In this document: positions 22,760 through 34,330 of the stretch, one piece after another | How positions within the stretch are numbered: position 1 is the stretch's first letter | Layout of the letters: each line of letters starts with the position of its first letter | NCBI RefSeq assembly: GCF_027244095.1 | Contig: NC_069661.1 | Location: 190,063,501-190,127,500, forward strand | DNA from: Hemicordylus capensis | Lineage: Eukaryota; Chordata; Lepidosauria; Squamata; Cordylidae | Length of the DNA: 64,000 bases | Reading direction: 5' to 3' | Made by a program: the position numbers and the translations under genes | The notes under the pieces: model-generated | Told to the model about the DNA's origin: nothing | What the model saw: the letters and a program-made list of their open reading frames with translations, nothing else | Database searches by the model: none

Positions 22760-24488
22760 GCCAGTTGTAGAGTGCAAAACTAATTCCTCAAAATATAACA
22801 ATTCTTGACTTCCTGAGAGAACTATCATTTGAGGTGTAAATGGATATATTTATGGTATGAAAAATACACTATTAGGTACGTAGCTTAGACTTCAGAAAGG
22901 CTCATTTTAACCTCACATATGGTGCTTGAATTTTCAGTGGTGAAGTGATTAATATGCACAGCTTGCACACCAAAATAAAGTCTCATTGGGAACTTGACAC
23001 ACATCCTGTTAACTTCACTTTACAAAACCAGACACTTGCATCCAGACAAATGCTGCTCTGGTGCTATGTGAGAAGGGTGATGTCTACCTTTCTCCTCTTG
23101 CCTTGGAAGCACACTGTGATTCATGAAATATATCCCTAGGGGTCACACAACTGTCAGACATATTTTCAGGAGGCAGAGTGTACTTTCTGGGGAAGGGGAA
23201 ATAAGCTGAAATCTCTCCTCCTCCGTAGCACCAGCACAGTATTGAAATGAATCTTTAATAGTTCTAGAAAACACTGCATGCTTTTGTTTTTCTGCCTAAG
23301 TTATGTATGAAAATGAACTGAGGTCTGTGTGAAGAAACAAGCTGCTACACATGACCATGATCTGGATAATTCAATATATACATTGTAGTCTGTACCTCAA
23401 CCCTTAGTGAAATTGTAAACTAGATTGTTAAAGTACATATGTCTAAGTAGCTTGCTTACTGTGACTTCTACCATGTGCTGCTGTAAGCTGTGCTCTCTTC
23501 ATTAAATATTCATACTTAGTACCTTCTACTTAACTACTTTCTGTAGTCAATCCTGTGTAGTATTGCAGAGCTACAAATTCAATAAGGGAGATGGGTTGCA
23601 ATACAACACAGAACAAAACTGGCAGAAAAATGTTGTATTCTAAATATATTCATTTGCATTAATACATCTGAAACTGCTGGCAAGGCTGTAAGTGGGGAAA
23701 ATGTTGGGAATATGTTGGAACTAAGAGTGCATTCCTGCCTCCGTGACACCCAAACCTGACCAAGTCTAATTCCCAAGATTCTTCACTGGACTTTTATAAC
23801 CAAGATTTGAAGTTGGGTGGAGATTCTCAGGAGAGGGTTGGGTGGAAAGTGCAGGAACCAGCCTTGGGTGGGTTTGGATGTCACAGTCACCAGCAGCACA
23901 TGCTCTTGGTTCCCAATACTTTCCATGCTTACAAGCTTGCTGGAGATCGTATGAAACTACCCTCTTAAAATAAAGTTGGGAGGGACAAAATGCAAGCAAG
24001 CTAAGTACCTTCCTGCAAGATGAGTCTCTCTAAACATACTAGGTAATCCATTGTAAGCTAGCTTCAGAGAGAGGATGCAAACTACTCCAGCAGAAGCTTC
24101 ATAACCGAAGATCATTAATACTGTAATTAGTAATCTTAACAATTGGAATAATTCACATGTCAGAACGTGATGAACAAACGCATCTATAGGCAAAATAGTT
24201 GGGGTGCAAACTCGGCTTCCCAAGATAGAGGTGCACCTAGATCCCTTGAATACATGCCCATGTCAAAATAGTTTCATCATGCAGGTTAAACCTACCAGCT
24301 ATACAAAGCCTGTGTATGATGACATTAATTATAGCTGTAGTGTGATAAGCAGTCTTGCTGCCTCTTATAGATTGGTTGCATTCTGAAGACTGATTAGTTG
24401 TTGAGCAGGATTGAGTTCAGGCACAACTTTTCTTCCCACTACTTAATGAATTCAGATTTCAGTCTGAAATCTCAACACTGACATGCTT

Positions 24489-24494
24489 AATAAA
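24489..24494 (+). terminator. RAB21: Candidate polyadenylation signal of RAB21 (distal)
   Basis: AATAAA followed within 30 bp by a GT-rich stretch (ACAGTTGTTGATGC). A possible end of a long 3' UTR. Confidence 0.35.
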
Positions 24495-27400
24495 AGGGAC
24501 AGTTGTTGATGCATTGATGGCTGGCTTGTTTCACCTTCTACATATTTGGCATACTTGTAAATTTATTTATTTTTAAGCTGTTCTTTTAAATGTTTGCAAG
24601 TAACAGCTTGGCTGAACCCAAGGGTTTTTCCTCAACTTAAGATAAATTCATTCCTTTTTGTTCTCCCAGTTGTGTTTTACTCTTACTTAGTTTACCCTCT
24701 TGAATGGTTCTTGCTTTTTTCCATTCCTTGCAGGAATCCTGAGCATTTCTTACTCCCTCAAGCTGCATAGCAATTGTCTACATGCTTTCATAAGTCAAGT
24801 GGCTTTAGACCTTTTAAGATGGAACCCCTAATCTTTCTAAGCAATTTCCCCATGTGTCTTTCTAGTTTTGTACTAAGTACACAACTTTAGATATTATGCT
24901 TCCTACTTCCTCGCATCCAGACCACTATTCTTGCACCATCTCAAAGTTCTTCCTTTAGATTTTCAGTTTCCTTCATTCATGTGTGTTCCTCATATTTATT
25001 GCCTTGTCTAAGAAATATTAGTGGAGAGGAGAGTGGGAAGAATGTAACTGGAGAATAGGTTTGCAGCGTGGTGGTTGTTATCCCAATGAGCCTTAGGGGG
25101 AGAAGTATAGCATTCTAACATGTTTAGAGCGATTCTGAGTTGTATAGTTGATGTTGCATTTAAGTGCAATTTATCTCTCTGTTACACAGAATCCTGAAAT
25201 AAGGGCTGTGTGAACAGATGCCTACTGCAGGGGCTGCCTAATGTAGGGGTAGGCAACCTTGGCATTCTAGCTGTTGCTGAACTACAACTACCATGATCCC
25301 CAGCTGCAATAAATTGTAGTTGGGGGATGATGGGAGCTCAACAGCTGGAGAGCCAAGGTTGCCTACCCCTTTCCTAATAGATGCTCTTCAGTATAAAAAT
25401 ATGAAAACATAACACTTCCATTTGCACTATAACTGCATTTTAGTGCTGGGTATAAAATAACATGTCTATTGTAAAAAAATGCAGGCTGAAAGATCCTTCC
25501 ACTGTAATGTTGCACTGTTTTAAACCCAGTTAAGAGTCCTCCTCAAATGAACTGTTGGTTCTGAACTGCCCACACTGCTGCAGGTGTCAAAAGCAATGGC
25601 TGCAATATTGCAGGGCAGGGCTCACCTGCTACTTGAAATTGTGCAAGGGCACTTCCATGGCACTATTGCTATTTCCATGACTGGCACTGGGGAAGTGTGA
25701 CTGCACAATTTTTAGTAGTACCAGACAAGCCCTGTTCCACAATACCATGGGCGTGACTTTGCACACCTGCAGCAGTTTAGTTGGTTCGGAAACTATTGCA
25801 TTGTCCAACACTTTGGCCATTATAATTTACCTGAAACTTTTAATGTGGGGGCTTAGCACAAATAATATTTCAGTTTTTCATGGATATTTCAGAAATCTAT
25901 GGGGTGTATCTGTAGGATGTTACCAGGCTGGAACTCTTCTTGCTCTATGCCTTGAAGTAATGCATCAGACAGAAATCTATCAAGTGTATCTAGGAAGTTA
26001 CTGTGACTCAGTTGGGGACCTGTTGAGTTTCTGGTTGGACCTTGGGGAGGGAGTGTTTGGGAAAGCACTATGCCTTATAGAGAGACTGATTGGGACATAT
26101 TTAGCAACTGATTGGGGAAGCTGCACTTGTTGGATTTCTGTAGGGATGCATTCCTCCCCAATCTAGCTGAAAGACCAAGGCCAAGTGAGTGCTTGGAGCC
26201 TAACTTCTAAAGACAGCATAATGTACACAGACTGTACAAAGTCTTTAAAGATTATATAGTGCTGAAATTAAAATGGGTGCTTTATCTTGCAATTTCCATG
26301 CTTTTTAGAACATGAGTGGAAATCCATCTTAAACTTAGTCATCTTCTATCTCTTCTTAAACTGAAGGTTGTTTACTGATTTTGGCATTGTTTGGTGGTTG
26401 TGGGTAAATTTGGGTTTGTCCAATAGAGACATGATTGGTTTTTGTATAATGGACTGTGTTCTAAAAAGAATTTGATGAACGTTTTCCAACCTTAAATGTC
26501 AAGTCTAAATATGAAAGTGCAAGAATTATCACACAGGAAAAGAGCCATTAAAGTTAGTATTTGGTTGTAATGTAGTTCTCTCTGGATAACCGAGTAAATG
26601 TGGGTGTTTGTCTTTACCTGTGAACAAGAGGAAATTGAAGAATGGAAAATGAAAGAGCACAACAGAGGATTGCTTTTGGGAGGTACACCTGGGTATAAAA
26701 ATGACCATGCTTGGTGAAACTAAAGTGGACTTTCTTTCAAGTGAAAAACCAAACCCATTTCTATAGGATCTTGCACCACTACAGAAAAGAAATGTTTATA
26801 TTGAGAAAGCCCATTGCACTTGCCACATGTAACATGGTATATTTGAATGCATCCTAAGTTATATAGCTGTATAACAACTTAGTCACAGCAGACCAGCAGA
26901 AGAAGAATCCACGAGCTGGATGAATGTTCGGCTGGGACAGGGGAGAGAAGAACCCCTTATCTACTGTGAAGAATGGACTCACAGGGAAAAGGGTTTAGTT
27001 TAAAATGTATGTTGCTTGTTTTGTAGTGGAAAGGTGAATATGGCAGCTATTTTCAAGTGCTTGGACACTAGTTATGGCCTCTAGCGTGTGTGGCTGGACT
27101 TGGTTGATAGGATTTCTGTGGGTTTCAGAAACGGGATCAGGAGGAACAAGTTCAGTTGGTAGTTAACTGACATTTGGGGAAGAATGAATGGACAGGATTG
27201 AAATGATGGTCAGATAAGAATATAGTTGGTTAATACAAAAAGGGTAAGGTAGAATGTGGAATGGTGGGTTGGAGTTAAGGAAAGAAGCTGATAGGTTAGG
27301 AATTAAAAATTGGAAGTCTTTTAGCTCCCCCTTCAGTATAGCTGTTAAAGTCAAACCTAGCTATTGATAACTGCCCAAGCCATAATAGGGAGAGACTGGA

Positions 27401-27500
27401 AGGATTAAAAAATAAAAATAAAAGATGTAATCAACAGTACTGAAGAAAAACCTGCTTTCTGAAAGTCCATTATCCAAGACTGAAATACCATAAAGAGATC
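24495..27500. other. Intergenic sequence between RAB21 and the long LINE
   Basis: Mostly unique-looking AT-rich sequence. Apart from the small hAT MITE at 25244-25371, I see no recognisable exon or repeat. Confidence 0.6.
25244..25371. mobile_element. hAT-type MITE, 128 bp
   Basis: Inverted ends AGGGGTAGGCAACCTTGG and CCAAGGTTGCCTACCCCT, with inner arms around GTTGCTGAACTACAACTACC and its inverse. The candidate 8-bp flanks GCCTAATG and TCCTAATA match at six positions. Confidence 0.75.
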
Positions 27501-27504
27501 CTGT

Positions 27505-30500
27505 AAATAGTTTTTTAACATATTTTAATACCACCCAAAACTAATGTCTCTGGGTGGTTCACAACAAGATAAAAACAGAGATAAAACATTAGTTCAAAAC
27601 AAAAAAACTTAACACAGCAATTTAAAAACAATTTTTAAAATATTAAAATAATTAAAACTATCAGTTAAAAGCCTGGTTGAACAGATGTGTCTTTAGAGAC
27701 TTCTTAAAAATTCTCAAAGATGGGGAGGCTCTTATTTCACTAGGGAGCGCATTCCAAAGCCTCGGGGCAGCCATGGAGAAGGTGGCAAAAGCAGATGGAC
27801 CTCTCCTGATTATCTCAATGGGCGGTGGGGTTCATGATGAAGAAGTTGTTCTCTTAAATACCCAGGGCCCAAGCTGTTTAGAGCTTTCTAGGTTATGACC
27901 AGCACCTTGTATTTTGCCCGGAAACATATCGGCGGCCAGTGTAACTCCTTCAGTATGGGAGTAATATGGTCTCTCCTAGATGACCCAGAGACCAGCCTGG
28001 CTGCTGCATTCTGGACCAACTGTAGTTTCCGGACTACATACAAGGGCAGCCCCACAGAGTAATTGCATTACAGTAATCCAGTCTGGAGGTTACCAGCAGA
28101 TGTACCACTGTTTTGAGGTCGTCTGTCTCAAGAAATGGATGCAGCTGGCGTATCAGCTAAAGCTGATAGAAGGCACCTCTGGCCACTGCCTCAACCTGGG
28201 ACACCAGGGAGAGACTTGGATCCAGAAGCACCCCTAGACTGTGTACCTGTTCCTTCCAGGGAAGTGTGACCCCATCCAGAACAGGCAGATCAAAATTGTC
28301 TCTTGAGTTCTAATCCCGCACAATGAGTACCTCCGTCTTATCTGGATTCAGTCTGTTTGTTATCCCTCATCCAGCCCATTACTGCCTCCAGACAGGCATT
28401 TAGGGGGGTTATGCCCTCTCCCGATGATTCTGACATGGAGAAATAGGTTTGGGTGTCATCAGCATACTGATAACACCCAGCACCAAATCTCCTGATGATC
28501 TCTCCCAGTGGTTTCATGTAGATGTAAAACAACATTGGAGACAATATGGAGCCCTGAGGCACACCATACAAAAGTTCAGATTTTGAAGAACAACAGTCTC
28601 AAAGGGACACCATCTGGAACGTGCCCGAGAGGTAGGAGCGGAACCACTGCAGAGCAGTGCCTCCCACCCCCAGCCCCCTCAGACACTCCAGAAGGATACT
28701 GTGGTCAGTAGTATTGAAAGCTGCCAAGAGGTCCAGAAGGACCAACAGAGTCACACTTCCTCTGTCAATTCCCAGTTGGAGATCATCCATCAGGCCGACC
28801 AAGGCAGTCTCCACCCCATAGCCAGCCCAGAAGCCAGTTTGAAATGGGTCTAGATAATCTGTTTCATCCAAGACTGTATGGAGCTGTGAGGCCACCACCC
28901 TCTCAATTACCTTGCCCAGCCGTGGAAGGCTGGAGACAGGCCTGTAGTTACTCAGCTCTGAGGGATCCGAGGTAGGCTGTCTAATAATTGCCTCCTTAAG
29001 ACTAGGAGGCATCCTACCTTCCCTCAGAGATGCATTTATGATCTCTACCAGGCCTTCTACAACAACCTCCCTGCTAGATCGAACAAGCCATGTTGGGCAA
29101 CGGTCAAGAGAACAGGTGGTGGGCCGCACCATTCCAATCAGCTTGTCTACAGCCTCAGGAGTCACAAACTGGAACTGATCCAACCTAACCACATAAGAGG
29201 AGTCGCTGGACACCTCCACACCAGACACTGAAGTAATTGTGGAGATGGAGTCTGTCGACCCAAATATGAGAGGTTTTGTCCACAAAGAATTCATTAAACA
29301 CATCACAGCAGGTGGTAGATGGTTCCAGATTCTGATTCAAGGGAGGAGGGGCACATACTAGCCCTCTCACAACCCTGGACAACTCCGCTGGACATGAACT
29401 TGCGGATGTAATACGGGCAGAAAAGAATCGCTTCTTTGCCGCATGTATTGCCTGAGCATAGGTCTTCAAATGAGCTCTATGTTGCAATCTGTCAGATTCA
29501 AGCCAAGTTTTTCTCCACCTGCGCTCCAGTCTGCCTCGCCGCTTCAGCCCCCATAGTTCTTCCATATACCAAGGGGCCAGTTCTGAAGCAGATTGGAGAG
29601 GACGCTTAGGAGTGATCATGTCTACCGCCCTGGTGAGTTTGCTGTTCCAATTCTCCACCAGGGCATCAACAGGATCACTGACAGAGCCAACATTAAATCC
29701 TTCCAAGGCTTCTTGAAATCCTATAGGATCCAATTACCTTCTCGGGTGGACCATCCTAATAGGTCCCTCACCCCTGTGAAGGTGGGGTGTGACAGTGAGT
29801 CCAACCTTAACCAGATGGTGGTCCGTCCATGACAATGGGGAAATCACAGGATTTCCCACCCACGGAACACCACCCAGATCAGAGTGAAAGACCAAATCAA
29901 GCGTGTGACCTGCAATGTGCGTCGGTCCCTACACCACCTGAGATAGGCCCATAGTCATCGTGGCCGCTATGAACTCCTGAGCCGCCCCAGACAAATTGGT
30001 CCCGAAGTGAACATTGAATTCCCCAAGCACCACAAGCATGGGACACTCCAACACCAAATCCGAGACCAAGTCTGTCAGCTCAGTTAGGGACTCTGTTGAG
30101 CAGTGGGGCGATTGGTCCCAGTCTATCCCTGGTCCCCAAAATTAAGTACACACATTCAATATGTTCAGACACTCTAACAGGGATCCTGGTAAGGGAGATA
30201 TTGTTCTTATAGACCACAGCCACTCCACCTCCCCGCCCGTGGTCCCTCACCTGCTCCTCAACAGAGTACCCTGGAAGGAGAAGCTGGGACCACACTGGGC
30301 CCCTGGCCTCCCCCAACCAGGTCTCTGTAATACATACCAGGTCGGCACCTTCATCCAGAATCAAATCATGGATGGTTTCTGATTTGTTCCGTACTGACCT
30401 GGCATTACAGAGGAGCAAGGTGAGGTTCCAAGGGTGGTCGGCACTACTCCCCAAGGTGAAAGAGCTGGCAGGACAACCGGAAGGGGAAACAGCTATTAGA

Positions 30501-31230
30501 TTTCTATGTCCTCTTCCCTGTAACGACCCATTGACCTGCCAACGTTACTTCTTCGGTTTCCCACCACCCCCAAGATGGCTGCCCCACCATCAGTGGACAC
30601 GCCCCCTGCCTCCCCATCTCCAGGCAAGCCCAGACACATTCTAAAAAACCCTCAACCAGGACTAATTAAAACAGAAGCCCCATTATTAAATGCCCGCCAC
30701 ATAAAATATACCTGGGCCAAGAGGCCTAGCCCTTGCCCTCGCTGTCCCTTGAAGTGACTCCCCCAAAAGGGCAACCCCCTTTGGTGTTGCCCCTTCGGTG
30801 GTGTCCCCTCCGCCACAGGCAGCATTCCTATATAGGGCCAGAGAGAGCCCCTCTGGTCAGCTAGGAGCAAGAACTGCTGACTCAGTCCTGGCCCTGATCC
30901 TGTGAAGCAGCCACTGTCACAGTTCTGCAGGTCAGGCAGGTGGACTCACCTTCTCCTCCCTCCTGCAGGCAGATATTCCAACACAGCAACAACAAGCAGA
31001 CAGCCCACACCAGTCTCTTACCCTGGGGGCTGTCTAGAAAGCAGGTGGTCTCCCAATGCTGCAGGGCTTCTGGCAAGCTGGGTAGGAAACAGCGTTCCTA
31101 TATAGGGCCAGAGAGAGCTCCTCTGGTCAGCTGGTAGCAAGAACTGCTGACTCAGTCCTGGCCCTGATCCTGCGAAGCAGCCACTGCCAAAGGCCACAGT
31201 TCTGCAGGTCAGGCAGGGGGCTGGCAGGTC
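27505..31230 (-). mobile_element. L2-type (CR1 superfamily) LINE, nearly full length, decayed
   Basis: Read on the minus strand. The 5' region of about 31230-30480 holds a duplicated unit. The endonuclease start follows (LLLCNARSVRNKSETIHDLI, with CITETWLGE, 30454-30080), then the linker (DPVDALVENWNSKLTRAVDM), the RT (NYRPVSSLPRLGKVIERVVA, DDLQLGIDRGSVTLLVLLDL, YGVPQGSILSPMLFYIYMKP, YADDTQ at about 28470-28450), and C-terminal blocks down to about 27660. The 3' UTR ends near 27505 with an ACCCAGAGACATTAG-type sequence. Several stops and frame changes make it inactive. This is the most complete non-LTR element here and the only one with a visible endonuclease. Confidence 0.85.
30827..31230 (-). 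repeat. Duplicated unit of period 270 bp in the LINE 5' region
   Basis: The stretch beginning CCTATATAGGGCCAGAGAGA occurs at 30827 and again at 31097. Each is followed for over 100 bp by near-identical sequence (CAAGAACTGCTGACTCAGTC, CTGATCCTG). Each unit contains the palindrome CTATATAG, a TATA-like site. Position upstream of the endonuclease start suggests a promoter-bearing 5' UTR monomer pair. Confidence 0.75.
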
Positions 31231-33140
31231 AGGCAGGGAGCTGGCAAATAGTTATCTTTTAAGTTCTGTAATCATTTAAAATAATTGCTCTTTGTAGAAA
31301 TAATAAATTCTCTTTGGTTTCTATCTCATTGACAAACTCTCTCTTGATGTAATTTCCATGCCTACAACATTTACAATCTACAAAAGGCAGTGAATATTAA
31401 CTGGAGAAATATAGTGAAGGTTGTAGTGCATAAATAGGAAAATAGGAAGCTGCATTATATTGAGTCAGACCATTGCTCCATCTAGCTCAGTAATGTCGAC
31501 AGAGACTGACAGTGGCTTCTCCAAGGTTGCAGGCAGGAGTGTCTCTGCCCTGTCTTGGAGATGCCATGGAGGGAACTTGGAACAAGCATGCAGGTGCTCT
31601 TCCCATAGAAGCCCCATTCCATTTCTTAAGGATGTAGTCTCCCATTCAAACATGTAGTCTCCCATTCAAATACAAACCATGGCAGACCTTGCTTAGCAAA
31701 GGGGACAATTTGTGCTTGCTATCAGTTCTCCTGCTAACAGCTGATCCAATAAAAAGACAGACAGGAGCAGAACCATCACACTACAGTTTAGTTGCATTCA
31801 CCAAAAAGCAAAAGATCACATTCACTAAACTTGAGCCAGTGACAAATGTTCTGAAACATAGGTAGACCGAAGAGAATAAGCAGAATGTTTTAGAACTAAA
31901 AGAAATCATTGACAGGAACTTTTTATTCACCTTTGTGAACTTTTTATTCACAAGCACATGCTTGTGCCTGTTGTAAGCTAAATAAAAATAAAAATGGCTG
32001 CAATGTGCTGAAACAACTGACGGGTTTCAGCAATGTATTGATTTCTTTAATTCTAGAGGTTATAGAATGCTGTGCCAGAATGCTTTCTCCAATGTATCCA
32101 ATAGTTGGATACTTCAATAGTGTGATTTTGTGTGATTGTGATAGCCTTCCCATAGTCCCCCATAATCCTCACTCTTAAGATATCACACACAAACTACAGT
32201 ATTAGTTTAAATATATTTAAGCTATGGCACGCGTACATGATAGTTTAGTTTCATGTGCTTCAGTTAGATGAAACTCTCAATGCAGTTATCATTGTAATGG
32301 TTTGTGGAAAAACTTGGCTGACATTGAGACATTTGTGGAGCTGCCTCAGGTTGTGGTGCCCCACAGTGTTGCCCAACCACCAGGGGAAAGCATTCTCCAG
32401 GACACATACAAGGTAATGCAACATATTTTGCAACCTGTCAACAGCTTCCACTAGTGCAATAACTAGCCAAGAACTGACATTCCTTCCCTTGATCAACATC
32501 CTTGAGCTTGCATGAATGTAGCACTAATCTGGATGTAGGTTGTTGTCAACATTTACTGCAAGGAAGGCAGACTGTAAATACAGGAGCAAACAATTATTCA
32601 GGGGGCAAAAGATGTGTATGACCAGGATTTATAGATTATCTTCATAAAATTTTATGTACATATGGAAGAATTTACTTTTTTGGATTAAGATTGCCTTTAA
32701 GATTTATAAATTATTGGAGCAAGCTTTATATACCTCACATGTAAAATAAGGGTGAAAGGTGATTTACACATCTGCAGGGGTGTTGCTAGATACTTAAAAG
32801 ATCTGGAGCCAGGTCCGCAACATCTCCCGTTTCAATAAACTTTGTCTTGTTCTCTAAAGGAATCCAACGGTTTTTGAAGCCCTTAATCACCAATGCATCC
32901 ACCAGTCGGGCAGTACTAAAGGGGTGTGGGGCACTAAGTACTTGACCTGGGGCAGCCCAGGTGGCCCCAGTGCTGTCAATGCTCCTGCACATCTGCTTAT
33001 TCTTCAAGTAGATGTGTCACCCCAATCTGGCACGCATGGTGTGTACACATTGCATTTATGCGTGTGGGAAAAGCATATTATGTCGTGATGGGAGAAACTA
33101 TATTGGAGTCACAGTGTATGTACAGGATCAAGCAGCACTA
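31231..33140. other. Intergenic sequence
   Basis: Apart from the SINE at 31444-31730, no gene is seen. A CAGGGGTGTTGCTAG motif near 32776 looks like the start of a hAT-type MITE, but its other end is not clear. Confidence 0.5.
31444..31730 (-). mobile_element. 5S rRNA-headed SINE
   Basis: Minus-strand copy with the tail TTGAGTCAGACCATTGCTCC, the body GTCTTGGAGATGCCATGGAG and a decayed 5S-like head. A 19-bp piece (CATGTAGTCTCCCATTCAAA-like) is tandemly doubled at about 31635-31672. Confidence 0.75.
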
Positions 33141-33240
33141 CTATTGTGATTAAGTCAGTGCCGACTCTTAGCGACTACATAGATTCTCTCCAGGATGATT
33201 TGTCTTTAACTTGGCCTTTAAGGTCTCTCCGTGGTGCTAT
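33141..33240 (-). mobile_element. BovB LINE 3' end fragment
   Basis: Inverse of the BovB terminus: AAGTCAGTGCCGACTCTTAG, TTCTCTCCAGGATGATTTGT and CTTGGCCTTTAAGGTCTCTC. These correspond to the RSSWRES and LKG parts seen at 13850-13960. Confidence 0.82.
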
Positions 33241-33394
33241 TGTAGAACCACCTTAATACGGGGAAACTAAGTTGCTGCTTGCCTCCCGGGAAATTTTATT
33301 TCCAGTCTCCTACTCATTACTCAAGGCATTTTCTGTGTCTTTCCCCTAAAGCGCATATTAGGGGTGCGGAAAGACCTGCAAACTCTAAGCATGT

Positions 33395-33690
33395 TAGTTA
33401 AAAATAAAGTCCTATTGCGTTCAATGGGACTTACTCCCTGGTTAGCCCGTTCAGAATCGTAGTCACTTTATGAAGTGACTATTATTCATTATTTAAACAT
33501 ATCATTCATATGTTTTGAATACACCAGCCTGAAGGGTAGTTATTTGGTTCTGCTGTGACAGCTTGGATTTTGCTCTGCCAAGATAGCCTCCTCGAGAGCT
33601 TACACGACGAGCCAAGACAGGTTTACTCGGAAGTAAGTTCCACTAAGTTGAAAGGGGTTTACTCTCAAGTAAATGTGCCCATGATCGCAG
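33395..33690. repeat. Two AAGTAAG-type short repeats
   Basis: GTCCTATTGCGTTCAATGGG with CTTACTCCC at about 33408-33440, and GTTTACTCGGAAGTAAGTTC with TTTACTCTCAAGTAAATG at about 33621-33680. Same family as 8925-9005. They lie directly upstream of the TBC1D15 CpG island. Confidence 0.55.
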
Positions 33691-34330
33691 CCTCAGACTG
33701 AGACGTTTAGTTGTTGCTGTAACGGAACGGAAGAAGACCAGACAGAGAACCTCCTGCAAGCAGCAGTTTGCCCTTCAGCCTCTGAGGCCCAAAAAGGGCT
33801 CGCAAGCAGCGGCTCTTCGGGCGGGAATGACGGAAGTCAAGCAACAGAAACAGAGCCTGTCGAAACCTGTTGTCGGATCCGCGCAGAACGTGACTTGACC
33901 TACCCACCCTCCCTCTTTGCACTTTCAACAGCTTCCGTTATTTTCCACCAGGGCTCAGCGCGCAGAATCGCTCCCTCCTTCCCTTCCTCTTTCTTAACCC
34001 GGTTTTCCACTGTGCGCATGCGTCGACCCGCCAAGGCCTGCAAGCGGAGTGGGTGGGGCGGTCTGGAGTTGTTGTGAAGCCGCTGGAAACACGTGAAGAG
34101 AGCAACGTCATCATAAACACTCGTAGGCAACATGGCGGCCCCTGTGAGCGGAAAGGTAACAGAAGGGAAGAAGGAAGAGCACCTGGGTGGGAGGCTGCTT
34201 CGCGGGGCTTGCCTAGGAGAGGGACCTTCCCTGCCCCTTCATTGTCTCTGGATACAGAATGCTGGGTGGTGAGAGGAGGAGGGACTGGCTCCTTGGCTGG
34301 AGCAGGGAGAGGTCAGGCCCTGCCCAGGGT
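33690..34330 (+). promoter_or_regulatory. TBC1D15: CpG-island promoter and 5' UTR of TBC1D15
   Basis: CpG-rich block around coding exon 1, with no TATA box. It holds an ACGTCAT half-CRE near 34106 and the YY1-like AACATGGCGGCC over the start codon at 34130-34141. The exact start site is not determinable. Confidence 0.7.
34132..34155 (+). CDS. TBC1D15: TBC1D15 coding exon 1
   Basis: Only eight codons, MAAPVSGK, with donor GTAACA. The start codon lies in CAACATGGCGGCC, a strong initiation context that also matches a YY1-type core. An intron of 7.7 kb follows. Confidence 0.92.

Larger units (their letters stand above)
21515..24494 (+). other. RAB21: RAB21 3' UTR, extent uncertain
   Basis: AT-rich noncoding sequence directly after the RAB21 stop. 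Candidate polyadenylation hexamers AATAAA lie at 21996-22001 and 24489-24494, so short and long forms are both possible. A small hAT MITE (22647-22759) sits inside the long form. No other gene is visible here. Confidence 0.55.
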
